DNA from: Lachnospiraceae bacterium UBA7086
Lineage (GTDB): Bacteria; Bacillota; Clostridia; Lachnospirales; Lachnospiraceae
Assembly: GCA_002492525.1 (NCBI GenBank)
Contig: DKZA01000025.1
Span: 21,815-85,814, forward strand
Direction of reading: 5' to 3'
DNA length: 64,000 nt
In this document: piece after piece, positions 52,769 to 61,136 of the stretch
Numbering within the stretch: the stretch's first letter is position 1
Layout: each line of letters starts with the position of its first letter
Translations under genes and position numbers: made by a program
Notes under the pieces: model-generated
What the model was told of the DNA's origin: nothing
The model's input: only the letters and a program-made list of their open reading frames with translations
Database searches by the model: none

Positions 52769-53239
52769 ATGCATTATCAGTATCAATGCAAAATCAAACC
52801 GATTGATTTCTGGAAGTTGTCCATGCGGCGCACTTACCGCTCCCTTGTGGGGGTATGTAATATTGTTTTTGGCGTGGCGATGATTCTTTTGACGCTCCGG
52901 TTTTGGAACCAGGCGAATGATGTGGTACAGGCATTATTGTTTCTGGCGTGTCTGCTGATTCCGGTGATACAGCCCTTAGGCGTCTATTGGAAAGCAAAGG
53001 CACAGGCGGCAGTGATTCCGCAGGGAACGGAATTATCGTTTCATGAAGACGGTATCCATGTGACATTGGGAGACGAGCGGGAATTTATATGTTGGAATAA
53101 GGTCAAAGGCGTGAGGAAAGAAGGTAGCATGATCATCGTCTACACGGATGCAAATCATGGTTATATGCTGACAAAGAAGGTTTTAGGAAAAGAGAGAAAT
53201 GAATTTTATCAGTATGTGAAGAGACATCTGCATACTTAA
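52769..53239 (+). CDS. YcxB-like membrane protein
   Basis: 156 aa from ATG 52769, seven bases after AAGGAG; ATG 52763 is only one base from it. Two membrane helices (about residues 28-70) are followed by a C-terminal domain with ELSFHEDGIHVTLGDEREFICWNKV, read in pieces, which matches the YcxB-like C-terminal domain. Function is unknown. It lies between the TRAP genes and the two-component genes. Confidence 0.75.
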   Translation: MHYQYQCKIKPIDFWKLSMRRTYRSLVGVCNIVFGVAMILLTLRFWNQANDVVQALLFLACLLIPVIQPLGVYWKAKAQAAVIPQGTELSFHEDGIHVTLGDEREFICWNKVKGVRKEGSMIIVYTDANHGYMLTKKVLGKERNEFYQYVKRHLHT

Positions 53240-53250
53240 TGGGCAAAAGA

Positions 53251-53275
53251 GGGCAGTACGCAGTGCGGGCTGCCC
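53251..53275 (+). terminator. Weak hairpin after the YcxB-like gene
   Basis: GGGCAG (53251-53256) pairs with CTGCCC (53270-53275) across 13 bases. There is no T-run, so termination is uncertain. Confidence 0.3.
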
Positions 53276-53321
53276 CTTGCTGTAAAAGCGGAAATGTTGA
53301 GAACAGTGAGGATGTACTTAC

Positions 53322-54830
53322 ATGAGGCGGTTGCTGAAAAATACGTGGCAGTCTTTGAAGATCAAACACAAAATAAAACTGTATACGGATATTGTGCTGT
53401 TGATCATCCTGCTGTCTATTTTTCTGGCTGCCTGGGCAATCAAATCTTCCCTGTTGGATTTTTCTCTTATCTTGCAAGAGAATTCGCTTGTGAGTGATTT
53501 CGTGCAATGCATGGAAGAAGAGGCAGAGTTGTTTGAGAGTTATGCAAAAACCGGCAGGGAGGATGTGTATCGGGAATTACAAGATGCCATAAAAGATACG
53601 GAAAGAATGATTGCACAACTTCCCTATGATTATAAGAAAACAGGAGAAGTAAGGTATGGAGAAACCTGGTCCATCCTGAATATGTACCGGGTTTATTGTG
53701 ACAAGAGAAACGAGATCCTGGATATGGAAGAGAAAACGCCTGAGGATATTGGTTCTTTATATGAAGTGTATGAGATGCAAAGTTATCTGCTCAGTTATTC
53801 CAAGCAGCTGATGCGGGTAACATTAGAAGACGGCGTCAGCGCCTATGTGGGAAAAGTCAAGACGATTATTTTTATTCCCGTGGCATTGATTATCATTGAA
53901 CTTATTTTCTTTTTGTGTATTCGTAAAATGTCGGAGCTTATGAACAGTTCTATTGTGGCACCGGTGATGGATTTGGCGGAAGCTTCCCGCAAAATAGCGG
54001 AGAATGACTTCTTTATTGAGGATGTGAATCTGCAGAGTGAAGATGAAATGGGAGAACTGGTACATGCGTTTAACAAAATGAAGTATGCTACCGGCGAATA
54101 TATTACAGCGCTTGAGGAAAAGCGTAAGGCTTTGGATTTATATCATGCGGAGGAGTTGGAGAAGCTGGAGATGGCAGGGAGACTGGACGCCATGGAACTG
54201 GATCTGTTGAAGAATCAGATTAATCCGCATTTTCTTTTTAATACACTTAACGTAATCGGCGGTATGGCAAATCTGGAAGGGGCTTCCACAACGGAAGCCA
54301 TGATACAGTCTCTTAGTTTCTTGTTCCGTTATAATTTAAAAACACCGGAAGAAAAGGTATCTTTGGCAAGGGAGCTGAAGGTAGTCAGAGATTATATGTT
54401 TATACAGGAGAAGCGCTTTGGCAATAGAATCACTTATGAGATTGATTGTCAGATGGATGCGGAGTCTACGCTGATTCCTACGTTCACTTTTCAGCCGCTT
54501 GTGGAAAATGCCATTATCCATGGTTTATCTCAGAAAGAGGAGGGCGGTCAGATTCTGATCCGGATTCGGGAGGTACGAGGCAACATCTGTATTGCGGTGG
54601 CTGATAACGGTGTGGGTATGGAATTGGAGACGCTGCGGCAGTTAAGACAGAGACTGCGGCAGGAGGAGGCGGACAAGACCGGACGGGCCAGTATAGGTAT
54701 TTTTAATATTTATAAAAGGATACATGCGATGTATGCGGATGGAGAAATGCAGATTCACAGCAAAGTGGGTGTGGGTACGATTATCAGTATACGCATACCA
54801 GATGAGAAAGGAAATGGATTTGGAGAATAA
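53322..54830 (+). CDS. Sensor histidine kinase (YesM/LytS type)
   Basis: 502 aa. Two membrane helices (about residues 23-42 and 178-198) enclose an outside domain of about 135 residues, mostly helical. A HAMP region (APVMDLAEASRKIAENDFFI) and a coiled linker follow. The phosphoacceptor is His303 in NQINPHFLFNTLN. The ATPase domain has PLVENAIIHGLSQKEEGG and ADNGVGMELE. Such kinases in Clostridia control sugar or acid uptake. The response regulator gene begins inside its 3' end or just after. Confidence 0.9.
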   Translation: MRRLLKNTWQSLKIKHKIKLYTDIVLLIILLSIFLAAWAIKSSLLDFSLILQENSLVSDFVQCMEEEAELFESYAKTGREDVYRELQDAIKDTERMIAQLPYDYKKTGEVRYGETWSILNMYRVYCDKRNEILDMEEKTPEDIGSLYEVYEMQSYLLSYSKQLMRVTLEDGVSAYVGKVKTIIFIPVALIIIELIFFLCIRKMSELMNSSIVAPVMDLAEASRKIAENDFFIEDVNLQSEDEMGELVHAFNKMKYATGEYITALEEKRKALDLYHAEELEKLEMAGRLDAMELDLLKNQINPHFLFNTLNVIGGMANLEGASTTEAMIQSLSFLFRYNLKTPEEKVSLARELKVVRDYMFIQEKRFGNRITYEIDCQMDAESTLIPTFTFQPLVENAIIHGLSQKEEGGQILIRIREVRGNICIAVADNGVGMELETLRQLRQRLRQEEADKTGRASIGIFNIYKRIHAMYADGEMQIHSKVGVGTIISIRIPDEKGNGFGE

Positions 54831-55599
54831 AAAATACCGTATTTTGATAGCAGACGACGAACCTATTGAACGGGCCGTGATTGGTAAGACGATACGGAAT
54901 TATTTTGGGGATGAGGTGGAAGTGTATGAAGCGGTGAACGGGCGGGAAGCAATTGAGATTTTTCGTCAGAAAGACTGTCAGATTGCGCTGCTTGATATTT
55001 CTATGCCGGGAATTGACGGCTTGGATGCGGCGGAGGAAATCCGCCGGGAAAACGGGACATGCAGTATTATTTTCCTTACGGCATATGATGAGTTTGATTA
55101 TGCCAAGCGGGCTATTAAAGTACGGGCTCTTGATTATCTGCTAAAGCCCAGTGCAAAAGATGAACTGATAATGGTCTTAGAGGAAGCCATTCATGTGATC
55201 GATCGGCCCGGCAAACATGGATTATCGTCGCAGACTTTACAGGAAAACAGAGAAGAGGAAAAGCAGGAACCTATGAAGAACCAGCTTTTTACGGAATATA
55301 TACGGGGTTATATCGAAGCTCATTATATGGAGGATATCAGCCTCCAGGATGCGGCGGAACAGCTGCATTATTCGGATGCATATTTCTGTCGGTTTTTCAA
55401 ACAGAATTTTGATAAGAATTTTATTATGTATCTGACGGAACTTCGCGTGGAGAAGGCGAAGGAACTGCTGGAAGATATGACTATCAATGTGAAGGATATC
55501 AGTCAGAAGGTGGGATTTCGGGATTCCAGTTATTTTACGAAGGTTTTTAAAAGAATCACAGGTGTGACGCCTAGTGAATACAGATATGGTCTTTTGTGA
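54814..55599 (+). CDS. Response regulator with AraC-type DNA-binding domain (YesN type)
   Basis: 261 aa from ATG 54814; ATG 54802 is an alternative and the ribosome site GAGAAAGG does not decide firmly. The receiver has LIADDEP, the phosphoacceptor Asp61 in LLDISMPGIDG, FLTAYDEFDYA and LLKPS. The C-terminal 100 residues are two AraC helix-turn-helix units (ISLQDAAEQLHYSDAYFCRF and VKDISQKVGFRDSSYFTKVF, with GVTPSEYR). It probably activates the TRAP and uronate genes in response to the kinase. Confidence 0.95.
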   Translation: MDLENKKYRILIADDEPIERAVIGKTIRNYFGDEVEVYEAVNGREAIEIFRQKDCQIALLDISMPGIDGLDAAEEIRRENGTCSIIFLTAYDEFDYAKRAIKVRALDYLLKPSAKDELIMVLEEAIHVIDRPGKHGLSSQTLQENREEEKQEPMKNQLFTEYIRGYIEAHYMEDISLQDAAEQLHYSDAYFCRFFKQNFDKNFIMYLTELRVEKAKELLEDMTINVKDISQKVGFRDSSYFTKVFKRITGVTPSEYRYGLL

Positions 55600-55636
55600 C
55601 AGGCTGTTGGAAATCATTCATGAGTCGTTTGGGAGT

Positions 55637-56686
55637 ATGGCTGTTATTATGGTGGCGGAAAGTAAAATTAAGAAAGGCAAGTGGATAGCTGTCTTTATCG
55701 TGGCACTTGGATTGTCCGCGGCCGTATTCTTCTGGCTGAAAAAGGATACCGGGACAGTGCCGGAATATGTGTTTTCTTATGCGGAGAATCAGACGGCGGA
55801 TTATCCTACAACGCTTGGCGGATTACGATTCGCGCAGTTGGTGGAGGAAAGGACCCATGGCAGGATTCGGATCCTGGTGCAGTCTCAGGGAATCCTGGGT
55901 TCGGAGACGGAAGTGATCAAACAGATGCAGTATGGCGGCATAGATTTTGCCAGAGTGTCCATTGCACAGATGTCTGACTTTATACCAGAGATGAATGTGC
56001 TTCAGCTGCCTTATCTGTACGAGGATTCCGCTCATATGTGGCGGGTTTTGGATGGGGAGATAGGAGACCGCTTTTTGGAATATCCGCAGGAATACGGTTT
56101 GATCGGCTTATCCTGGTATGACGCAGGTGCCAGAAATCTGTATTGCTCCGTTAGACCTATCAGAACACTGGAAGATATGCAGGGACTGCGCATCCGGGTA
56201 CAGGAGGCGAAAATGATGTCTGAGATGATGAACGCGCTGGGTGCGGTGGCAGTGCAGATTCCCTATGACCAGGTATATGCTGCGTTAGAGCGTAAGCAGG
56301 TAGACGGCGCGGAGAATAACTGGTCCTCCTATGAGGCTATGCAGCATTATGAGGTGGCCGGCTATTATACGGTGGATGAGCATATCAGAATTCCGGAAAT
56401 GCAGATTTGTGCACAGCATACCTGGGAACTGCTTTCACAGGAGGATAGAGATATTATTATAGAATGTGCCAGAGAATCTGCGTTGTATGAAAGGGAACTG
56501 TGGACGGAACATGAGATGCTGGCCAGAGAAAATGCGTTGCGTAATCAAGTACAGGAGATTTATCTTTCTGAGGAAGAAAAGAAGAAATTTCAGGCGGCCA
56601 TGGAGCCGATTTATCAGCAGTATTATACCGATTATGGGAAGGATATAGAAGAAATCTTTGCCCAGGGCACAAAAGGACGGGAATAA
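55637..56686 (+). CDS. Membrane-anchored TRAP-type substrate-binding protein (DctP-like)
   Basis: 349 aa from ATG 55637; 55649 and the far upstream 55574 are alternatives and the start is not certain. A basic stretch (KIKKGK) and an uncleaved-looking membrane helix at about residues 17-34 replace the lipobox of the first DctP. The binding domain has HGRIRILVQSQGILGSETEV, DMQGLRIRVQEAKMMSEMM with the ligand Arg, and YAALERKQVDGAENNWSSYE. There is no second set of permeases. Its place right after the two-component genes suggests that it presents the ligand to the kinase, or swaps as a second binding protein for DctQM. Confidence 0.8.
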   Translation: MAVIMVAESKIKKGKWIAVFIVALGLSAAVFFWLKKDTGTVPEYVFSYAENQTADYPTTLGGLRFAQLVEERTHGRIRILVQSQGILGSETEVIKQMQYGGIDFARVSIAQMSDFIPEMNVLQLPYLYEDSAHMWRVLDGEIGDRFLEYPQEYGLIGLSWYDAGARNLYCSVRPIRTLEDMQGLRIRVQEAKMMSEMMNALGAVAVQIPYDQVYAALERKQVDGAENNWSSYEAMQHYEVAGYYTVDEHIRIPEMQICAQHTWELLSQEDRDIIIECARESALYERELWTEHEMLARENALRNQVQEIYLSEEEKKKFQAAMEPIYQQYYTDYGKDIEEIFAQGTKGRE

Positions 56687-56688
56687 AA

Positions 56689-57903
56689 ATGCAGTTTACG
56701 ACTTTAGAGGAAAAGAAACAGCTGCTATATACTTATCTGGCATTTATGTTAAATGGTATATTGGCTTTGTCTATTGGTTCTTTGTTACCGTTTATCAGGG
56801 AAACCAGGGGATTAAATTACGCCTTTGCAGGCTTATTGGTCAGCCTTCATTCTGTGGGAAACCTGTTTTCCAGTTTTGCTTCGGGAACACTGTCGGTGTT
56901 TATCGGCAGGAAGAGAAGTATTCTGCTGTTTAATGCATGCTATGCGCTCTCCTATGTGCTGATTATATTTAGCAGAAGCAATTATATGCTGGCAGCAGCT
57001 TATCTGATGACTGGGCTGGCCAGAGGTGCATCCAGCAATTTTGGAAACTATACGATCAATAATCTGGCACCAGGCAAAGCGGGTGTGCTCAACGGACTCC
57101 ATGCCATGTTTTCCATAGGTGCATTCTCCTTTCCGATCATATTGACGATACTGACCAGGACGGATGCAGACAAGTGGGTATATGCCTGTTATTTTATCGT
57201 GGCGATGGGCCTGTTAAGCTGGCTGTTGTATTTTCTGATTCCGGATCCGGAAGCGTTGGAAAAGGGGAGCAGAAAAAGGGGTAAAAAGAGCGGAGAGAAT
57301 GGATGGGGATTTTTCCGGGAGCCTATTTTTTATCTGTGCACCTTTACTTTGTTCTTTTATCTGTGTGCAGAGCAGGGCGTTATTGGCTGGCTGATTACTT
57401 ATTTTGAGGATACCGGGCTTCTTAGTGCGGCGCTGTCACAGCTTATGGCCAGTGTGCTCTGGGTCATGATGTTGTCCGGACGTCTTACGGCGGCATGGCT
57501 GTCGGAGAAGGTTAGAAAAGAAAGGCTTTTGTTACTCATGGCTGTGGGGTTTGTAGGCTTTTTCTTCTGGTTGCTGCTTTGTAGAAATACGGTCTTGATC
57601 GTGATTGGCATTATGGGGTTTGGCTATAGTATGGCAGGCATATATCCGACAACAGTGTCATTTTGTGGAGGCTTGATTCAGAAATACTCTATGGCATGGA
57701 GCTTTATTCTCACAACAGCCAGTTTTGGCTCCATTCTGATGCCTATGATTATTGGCCGGATTGCGGAGCGTGCGGGGATTGCCTATGGGATGAGTTCTAT
57801 TGTGGTTGTGGTATTGATTGATCTGGCGCTGATCTTTTCTTTGAATATCTATATGAGAAAAAGAGAACAGGGAGAGCTGCAGTGTCATTCTGTGAATAAA
57901 TGA
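56689..57903 (+). CDS. MFS transporter
   Basis: 404 aa with about 12 membrane helices in two halves joined by a basic cytoplasmic loop (GSRKRGKKSGENG). FIGRKRSILLFNACYALSYVL after helix two is an MFS loop motif variant, and SEKVRKERLLLLMAVGF is its echo in the second half. It starts two bases after the binding-protein gene. From context it may carry a uronate or oligouronide, but MFS specificity cannot be read here. Confidence 0.85.
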   Translation: MQFTTLEEKKQLLYTYLAFMLNGILALSIGSLLPFIRETRGLNYAFAGLLVSLHSVGNLFSSFASGTLSVFIGRKRSILLFNACYALSYVLIIFSRSNYMLAAAYLMTGLARGASSNFGNYTINNLAPGKAGVLNGLHAMFSIGAFSFPIILTILTRTDADKWVYACYFIVAMGLLSWLLYFLIPDPEALEKGSRKRGKKSGENGWGFFREPIFYLCTFTLFFYLCAEQGVIGWLITYFEDTGLLSAALSQLMASVLWVMMLSGRLTAAWLSEKVRKERLLLLMAVGFVGFFFWLLLCRNTVLIVIGIMGFGYSMAGIYPTTVSFCGGLIQKYSMAWSFILTTASFGSILMPMIIGRIAERAGIAYGMSSIVVVVLIDLALIFSLNIYMRKREQGELQCHSVNK

Positions 57904-57924
57904 TGAAGGAGGTATGAGGCTGTT

Positions 57925-58266
57925 ATGAAGACTGAAAAAAACAATGTCTGGAATTTTTATGAGTGTATTGCGCAAGAGAAAGCGGGGGAAGGTGTGGTAC
58001 GCCGGATTTTATCTTACACGGATGAATTGATGGTGGTACAGAACCATTTTGAGAAGGGCGCCGTGGGGGCACTGCACCATCATCCACATACACAGATTAC
58101 CTATGTGGTCAGCGGTCAGTTTGAGTTTGAGATTGCAGGGGAGAAAAGAATTGTAAATCCGGGAGACAGCATGTTGAAGAGGGATGGAGTTGAACATGGC
58201 TGCGTTTGTCTGGAAGAAGGCATCTTGTTAGATATTTTTGCACCGATGAGAGAAGATTTTGTATAA
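57925..58266 (+). CDS. Cupin protein, KdgF-like
   Basis: 113 aa single-domain cupin. Motif 1 is GALHHHPHTQITYVVSGQFE with the metal-ligand His residues and Gln, and motif 2 is IVNPGDSMLKRDGVEHG with the final His. Length and sequence resemble KdgF, which opens unsaturated uronates to 5-keto-4-deoxyuronate after polyuronate breakdown. It lies 29 bases before uxuA, supporting a role in uronate use. AAGGAGG precedes the ATG. Confidence 0.8.
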   Translation: MKTEKNNVWNFYECIAQEKAGEGVVRRILSYTDELMVVQNHFEKGAVGALHHHPHTQITYVVSGQFEFEIAGEKRIVNPGDSMLKRDGVEHGCVCLEEGILLDIFAPMREDFV

Positions 58267-58295
58267 CAAAAGTATAGAAAAGGAGAGTATATTTT

Positions 58296-59363
58296 ATGGA
58301 AATGACATTACGATGGTATGGGAGCAAATCGGATTCTGTGACGCTTCAGCAGATCAGACAGATTCCGGGAGTAAAGGGGGTCATCACGACTCTCTATGAG
58401 ACTGCACCAGGGGATGAGTGGAGTCTTGAGGAAATCCGCGCAATGAAAGCGGAGGTTGAGGCGCAGGGGATGCATGTGGCAGGTATTGAGAGCGTAAATA
58501 TTCACGATGCCATCAAGATTGGATCAAAGGACAGGGAACAGTATATTGACAATTACATCAAGACGCTGGAAAAGCTCGGTCAGGAAGATATTCATATGGT
58601 GTGTTATAATTTCATGCCGGTGTTTGACTGGACGAGGACGGAACTTGCCAGAAAACGCCCGGATGGTTCCACGGTGCTTGCCTACCATCAGGAAACGGTA
58701 GACAATCTGGATCCGGAGAAGATGTTTGATTCGATCGCCGGGGATACCAACGGCTATGTGATGCCGGGCTGGGAGCCGGAGCGCATGGAGCGCATCAAAG
58801 AATTGTTCCGGTTATATCAGGATGTGGATGAGGAGAAGCTTTTTGCCAACTTGAAGTATTTCCTGGAGGCAATTATGCCGGTATGTGATAAATATGATAT
58901 CAATATGGCGATTCATCCGGACGACCCGGCCTGGAGTGTGTTCGGTCTGCCGCGTATCATTACCAATCTGCCCAACCTCCAACGGATGATGAAGATGGTG
59001 GACAATAAACATAACGGTGTCACCTTCTGCTCCGGTTCCTATGGCACCAATCCGGATAATGATCTGCCGGGCATGATCCGTGCGCTAAAAGGACGTGTGC
59101 ATTTTGCCCATGTAAGAAATTTACAGCATAACTATCCGGGGGATTTCGAGGAAGCCGCTCATCTGTCCGCAGACGGAAGTTTTGATATGTACGAGATTAT
59201 GAAGGCATTGTATGACATCGGTTTTGACGGTCCCATCCGGCCTGACCATGGCCGCATGATCTGGGGAGAGGTGGCTATGCCTGGTTATGGTCTCTATGAC
59301 AGAGCATTAGGCGCCACCTACCTGAACGGGCTGTGGGAAGCGATTGAGAAATCTAATAAATAA
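58296..59363 (+). CDS. uxuA: Mannonate dehydratase
   Basis: 355 aa, the full length of UxuA. It turns D-mannonate into 2-keto-3-deoxygluconate with a divalent metal. The start MTLRWYGSKSDSVTLQQIRQ, then GVITTLYETAPGDEWS, VCYNFMPVFDWTRTELA, NMAIHPDDPAWSVFGLPRII and VRPDHGRMIWGE-like IRPDHGRMIWGE are hallmark segments with the His, Cys and Asp metal ligands. GGAGAG precedes ATG 58296. uxuB follows 21 bases later, so the two are one transcript. Confidence 0.97.
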   Translation: MEMTLRWYGSKSDSVTLQQIRQIPGVKGVITTLYETAPGDEWSLEEIRAMKAEVEAQGMHVAGIESVNIHDAIKIGSKDREQYIDNYIKTLEKLGQEDIHMVCYNFMPVFDWTRTELARKRPDGSTVLAYHQETVDNLDPEKMFDSIAGDTNGYVMPGWEPERMERIKELFRLYQDVDEEKLFANLKYFLEAIMPVCDKYDINMAIHPDDPAWSVFGLPRIITNLPNLQRMMKMVDNKHNGVTFCSGSYGTNPDNDLPGMIRALKGRVHFAHVRNLQHNYPGDFEEAAHLSADGSFDMYEIMKALYDIGFDGPIRPDHGRMIWGEVAMPGYGLYDRALGATYLNGLWEAIEKSNK

Positions 59364-59384
59364 TAGCATAAGGAGAAGAGAATC

Positions 59385-60995
59385 ATGAAATTAAATAAAG
59401 AAGGTCTGCGGGAGAGCGAAGCGTGGAAGAGTGCCGGATATCATGTGCCTGCTTATGACAGGGAAGCTCTTGCAGAAAATACCAGGCAAAAACCGGAATG
59501 GATACATTTTGGTGCGGGCAATATTTTCCGGGCATTTCAGGCGAATCTGATGCAGCAGTTGATGGAGGAAGGCAAAAGCAAAACGGGTCTCATCGTGGCG
59601 GAAGGTTTCGATTATGAGATTATTGAGAAAATGTACCGGCCTCATGACGATTACAGTATTCTGGTGACCTTAAAGAGCAACGGGGAAGTGGAGAAGACCG
59701 TCATTGGCAGTATTGTGGAATCTTTAATCCTGGACAGTGAGAATGAGAGAGAGTTTACCCGCCTGAAAGAGATTTTCGCAGCCTCGTCTTTGCAGATGGC
59801 AAGCTTTACAATCACAGAAAAGGGTTACAGCCTGGTGGACGGTAGAGGAGAGATGCTTGAAGCTGTCAAAAAGGATATGGAGGATGGTCCGGAGAAACCG
59901 GGCAGTTATCTGGGTAAGGTCTGTGCGTTAGTATATGAACGTTATCAAAAGGGCAGACTCCCGCTTGCATTAGTCAGCATGGATAACTGTTCTCATAACG
60001 GAGATAAGCTGAAAGCGGCTGTGCTTGCTTTCGCCGAAGCCTGGACGAAGACAGGTAAAGCGGAATCAGGATTCCTGGACTATGTGAATGATGCGTCCAG
60101 TCTTTCTTTCCCATGGAGTATGATTGATAAGATTACGCCGAGGCCGGATCCCAAGGTGGAGGCCATTCTGGAAGCGGATCAGATAGAAGGCCTGGAAAAA
60201 GCGGTGACCAGCAAGAATACCTGGGTGGCACCCTTTGTCAACGCAGAGGAATGTCAGTATCTTGTGATCGAGGATGCATTTCCTAATGGAAGGCCCAAGT
60301 TAGAAGACACAGGTGTCATTTTTACTGCAAGAGAGACGGTGGATAAGGTGGAGAAGATGAAGGTGTGCACCTGCCTGAATCCTTTGCATACTACCTTGGC
60401 GGTATTTGGCTGTCTGCTGGGATATGAGCTGATTTCCGAGGAGATGAAGAACCCTGCGTTAAAGAGACTGGTGGAGCGTATTGGGTATCAGGAAGGACTT
60501 CCGGTGGTGGTGAATCCGGGTATTTTAAGTCCTGAGAAATTTATTGATGAAGTGCTGGGTCTGCGGATTCCCAATCCCTTTATGCCGGACACACCGCAGA
60601 GAATAGCAACAGACACTTCCCAGAAGCTGCCGATTCGTTTTGGAGAGACCATTAAGGCATATGAGAAGGCAGATAATCTGTCAGTGGATACTTTGGAGGG
60701 AATCCCCTTTGTGTTTGCCGGATGGCTCAGGTATCTGATGGGCGTGGATGATAAGGGAAACGCCTTTACACCAAGTCCGGATCCGTTGCTGGAGACCCTG
60801 ATGCCCATGCTTTCTGATGTGAAACTGGGAGAGCCATGTGATGTGCAGACGGTTCTGACTCCTATTTTAAAGCGTGCGGATATTTTCGGTGTAGATTTGA
60901 CGCAGTCTGTACTGGGAGAGAAAGTGACAGCTCTGTTTACGGAAATGATACAGGGTCCTGGAGCGGTAGCGGCGCTGCTTCAGAAGAATTTCTGA
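59385..60995 (+). CDS. uxuB: Fructuronate reductase (mannitol dehydrogenase family)
   Basis: 536 aa. It reduces D-fructuronate to D-mannonate with NADH. WIHFGAGNIFRAFQANLM is the N-terminal dinucleotide-binding start, LALVSMDNCSHNGDKLK is the family block near the active site, and VCTCLNPLHTTLAVFGCLLG has the catalytic Lys/Asn/His region. It is of the longer clostridial form. A terminator follows 50 bases after the stop. With uxuA and uxaC it completes the three-step isomerase route from glucuronate to 2-keto-3-deoxygluconate. Confidence 0.93.
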   Translation: MKLNKEGLRESEAWKSAGYHVPAYDREALAENTRQKPEWIHFGAGNIFRAFQANLMQQLMEEGKSKTGLIVAEGFDYEIIEKMYRPHDDYSILVTLKSNGEVEKTVIGSIVESLILDSENEREFTRLKEIFAASSLQMASFTITEKGYSLVDGRGEMLEAVKKDMEDGPEKPGSYLGKVCALVYERYQKGRLPLALVSMDNCSHNGDKLKAAVLAFAEAWTKTGKAESGFLDYVNDASSLSFPWSMIDKITPRPDPKVEAILEADQIEGLEKAVTSKNTWVAPFVNAEECQYLVIEDAFPNGRPKLEDTGVIFTARETVDKVEKMKVCTCLNPLHTTLAVFGCLLGYELISEEMKNPALKRLVERIGYQEGLPVVVNPGILSPEKFIDEVLGLRIPNPFMPDTPQRIATDTSQKLPIRFGETIKAYEKADNLSVDTLEGIPFVFAGWLRYLMGVDDKGNAFTPSPDPLLETLMPMLSDVKLGEPCDVQTVLTPILKRADIFGVDLTQSVLGEKVTALFTEMIQGPGAVAALLQKNF

Positions 60996-61047
60996 ATAGA
61001 CAGTAAGCGGCGGATTTAGAAAGACATTACTATGAATTGCTGACATA

Positions 61048-61090
61048 AAAAGGGCTGTGCAAGAACTCGTTTTCCTGCACAGCCCCTCCT
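61048..61090. terminator. Strong bidirectional terminator between uxuB and uxaC
   Basis: GGGCTGTGCA (61052-61061) pairs perfectly with TGCACAGCCC (61076-61085) around a 14-base loop. AAAA precedes and CTCCTTCTT follows, so both convergent transcripts get a usable end, with the better T-run on the minus strand. Confidence 0.85.
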
Positions 61091-61136
61091 TCTTGTGTTA
61101 TTGGAAATATTTGGTGAAGTCTTCCATCAAGATGCA

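Noticed and set aside
55574..55636. Upstream extension of the second binding protein
   Set aside because: The extra 21 residues overlap the response regulator gene and lack a ribosome site; the membrane helix fits better near a start at 55637 or 55649.
59363..59376. AATAATAGCATAA near uxuA end as another copy of the element terminus
   Set aside because: Only about nine bases match in a row and the rest of the 18-mer is absent; it is explained by the AT-rich gap before uxuB.
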